Below are positions 32,257 to 32,628 of a stretch of DNA of 32,628 bases, in pieces. Source of the DNA: Lactobacillus kalixensis DSM 16043 (GTDB lineage: Bacteria; Bacillota; Bacilli; Lactobacillales; Lactobacillaceae); assembly GCF_001434335.1 (NCBI RefSeq), contig NZ_AZFM01000021.1:1-32628 (forward strand). Direction: 5' to 3'. The position numbers and the translations under genes were made by a program. The notes under the pieces were generated by a model. It worked only from the letters and a program-made list of their open reading frames with translations, did no database searches and had not been told where the DNA came from. Numbering within the stretch: position 1 is the stretch's first letter; each line of letters starts with the position of its first letter.

Positions 32257-32539
32257 TATGCCAACTACTACTTCAATAGAACGGCATAATTATCGGATTT
32301 TTGTTAAGGAGTTAGAAAGGGAAGGATTTGTAAGAATTCAATTTTCGGTATATGTCAAAATATGTACCAATTTTTTAGAAACAAAAGAAACTGAAAAGCA
32401 ATTGATTCCATTTATTAGAGAAGATTGTATTGTTCAGAGTTTAGTATTGACTGAAAAACAGTATGCAAACATGCACTTCTTAAGTGGAACATCTATTAAA
32501 GATGTTAGAAATATTTCAAAAAGGTTATTAATACTATGA
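32234..32539 (+). CDS. cas2: CRISPR-associated protein Cas2
   Basis: A 101-residue Cas2. The start is ATG 32234, giving the classic MRMLVMFDMPT beginning with the conserved Asp; the frame open from TTG 32219 has no support. It overlaps cas1 by 23 bp, so the two are translationally linked. The ferredoxin-like pattern ends in KRLLIL. Confidence 0.95.
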   Translation: MRMLVMFDMPTTTSIERHNYRIFVKELEREGFVRIQFSVYVKICTNFLETKETEKQLIPFIREDCIVQSLVLTEKQYANMHFLSGTSIKDVRNISKRLLIL

Positions 32540-32577
32540 TAATTAAATTTGATTCAATCAATAAGCTTATAAACTGA
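32536..32577 (+). pseudogene. 13-codon ORF at the csn2 position
   Basis: MIIKFDSINKLIN starts with an ATGA overlap on the cas2 stop, exactly where csn2 begins in type II-A operons. It stops after 13 codons, followed by a terminator. The MIIKF opening is reminiscent of Csn2 N-termini, but it is too short to prove. It may be the stub left by a csn2 deletion. Confidence 0.35.
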
Positions 32578-32598
32578 AACTTGAAAGCACTAAAATAC

Positions 32599-32626
32599 AC
32601 CAGAACCCTCGTCGGTTCTGGTTTTT
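32599..32626 (+). terminator. Terminator after cas2
   Basis: ACCAGAACC (32599-32607) pairs with GGTTCTGGT (32614-32622), six-base loop, then TTTT. It ends the cas transcript before any csn2 or array. Confidence 0.9.
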
Positions 32627-32628
32627 CC

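Noticed and set aside
32540-32628. Start of a CRISPR array
   Set aside because: No repeated unit of 36 bases is present before the window ends, and nothing matches the repeat predicted from the tracrRNA candidate.

Overview
The window is low-GC Firmicute DNA, most likely from a Lactobacillus of the acidophilus/delbrueckii group. Pointers are mucus-binding (Mub) repeat modules, a YSIRK-type signal peptide, a Cas9/Cas1/Cas2 locus of the lactobacillus kind, T-rich hairpin terminators and AGGAGG-like ribosome binding sites. The species is inferred from protein character only. No rRNA, tRNA, insertion sequence or CRISPR array was seen.

1-8612 is a hydroaromatic-acid (quinate/shikimate) module: a flavin-linked reductase of the fumarate/urocanate-reductase family (175-1935), an MFS transporter (1962-3161), a LysR regulator on the minus strand (4499-5416), a quinate/shikimate dehydrogenase broken by a one-base frameshift (5574-6487), a second MFS transporter related to the first (6558-7763) and a type I 3-dehydroquinate dehydratase (7780-8535). 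My reading is uptake, NAD-linked interconversion and reduction of plant hydroaromatic acids as an electron sink. A Fic/helix-turn-helix pair (3445-4399) sits inside this module.

8613-17200 holds four consecutive Mub-repeat genes. None carries an LPXTG anchor. Only the third has a signal peptide, and it lacks a normal start codon (the only well-placed initiator is ATT). The first has lost its 5' end; the second and fourth start cleanly but have no leader.

17200-24700 is an accessory patchwork: a decayed P-loop gene, a second Fic protein, a tiny secreted-peptide gene, an ATPase_2/DUF234 protein, a LacI-type regulator, an unknown minus-strand gene, a small frameshifted minus-strand gene, a non-coding stretch with four tandem 17-bp iteron-like repeats and a probable small structured RNA, and a secreted fibronectin-III protein.

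24850-32628 is a defence-like region: a GIY-YIG/DUF2075 helicase, then cas9, a minus-strand tracrRNA candidate, cas1 and cas2. The cas9 frame is shifted by an 8-bp tandem duplication that removes the last 45 codons of the PAM-interacting end. After cas2 only a 13-codon ORF and a terminator occupy the place where csn2 is expected. Both Fic proteins have Gln where the catalytic His of the Fic motif belongs. The window shows repeated small-scale gene decay around otherwise well-preserved genes.
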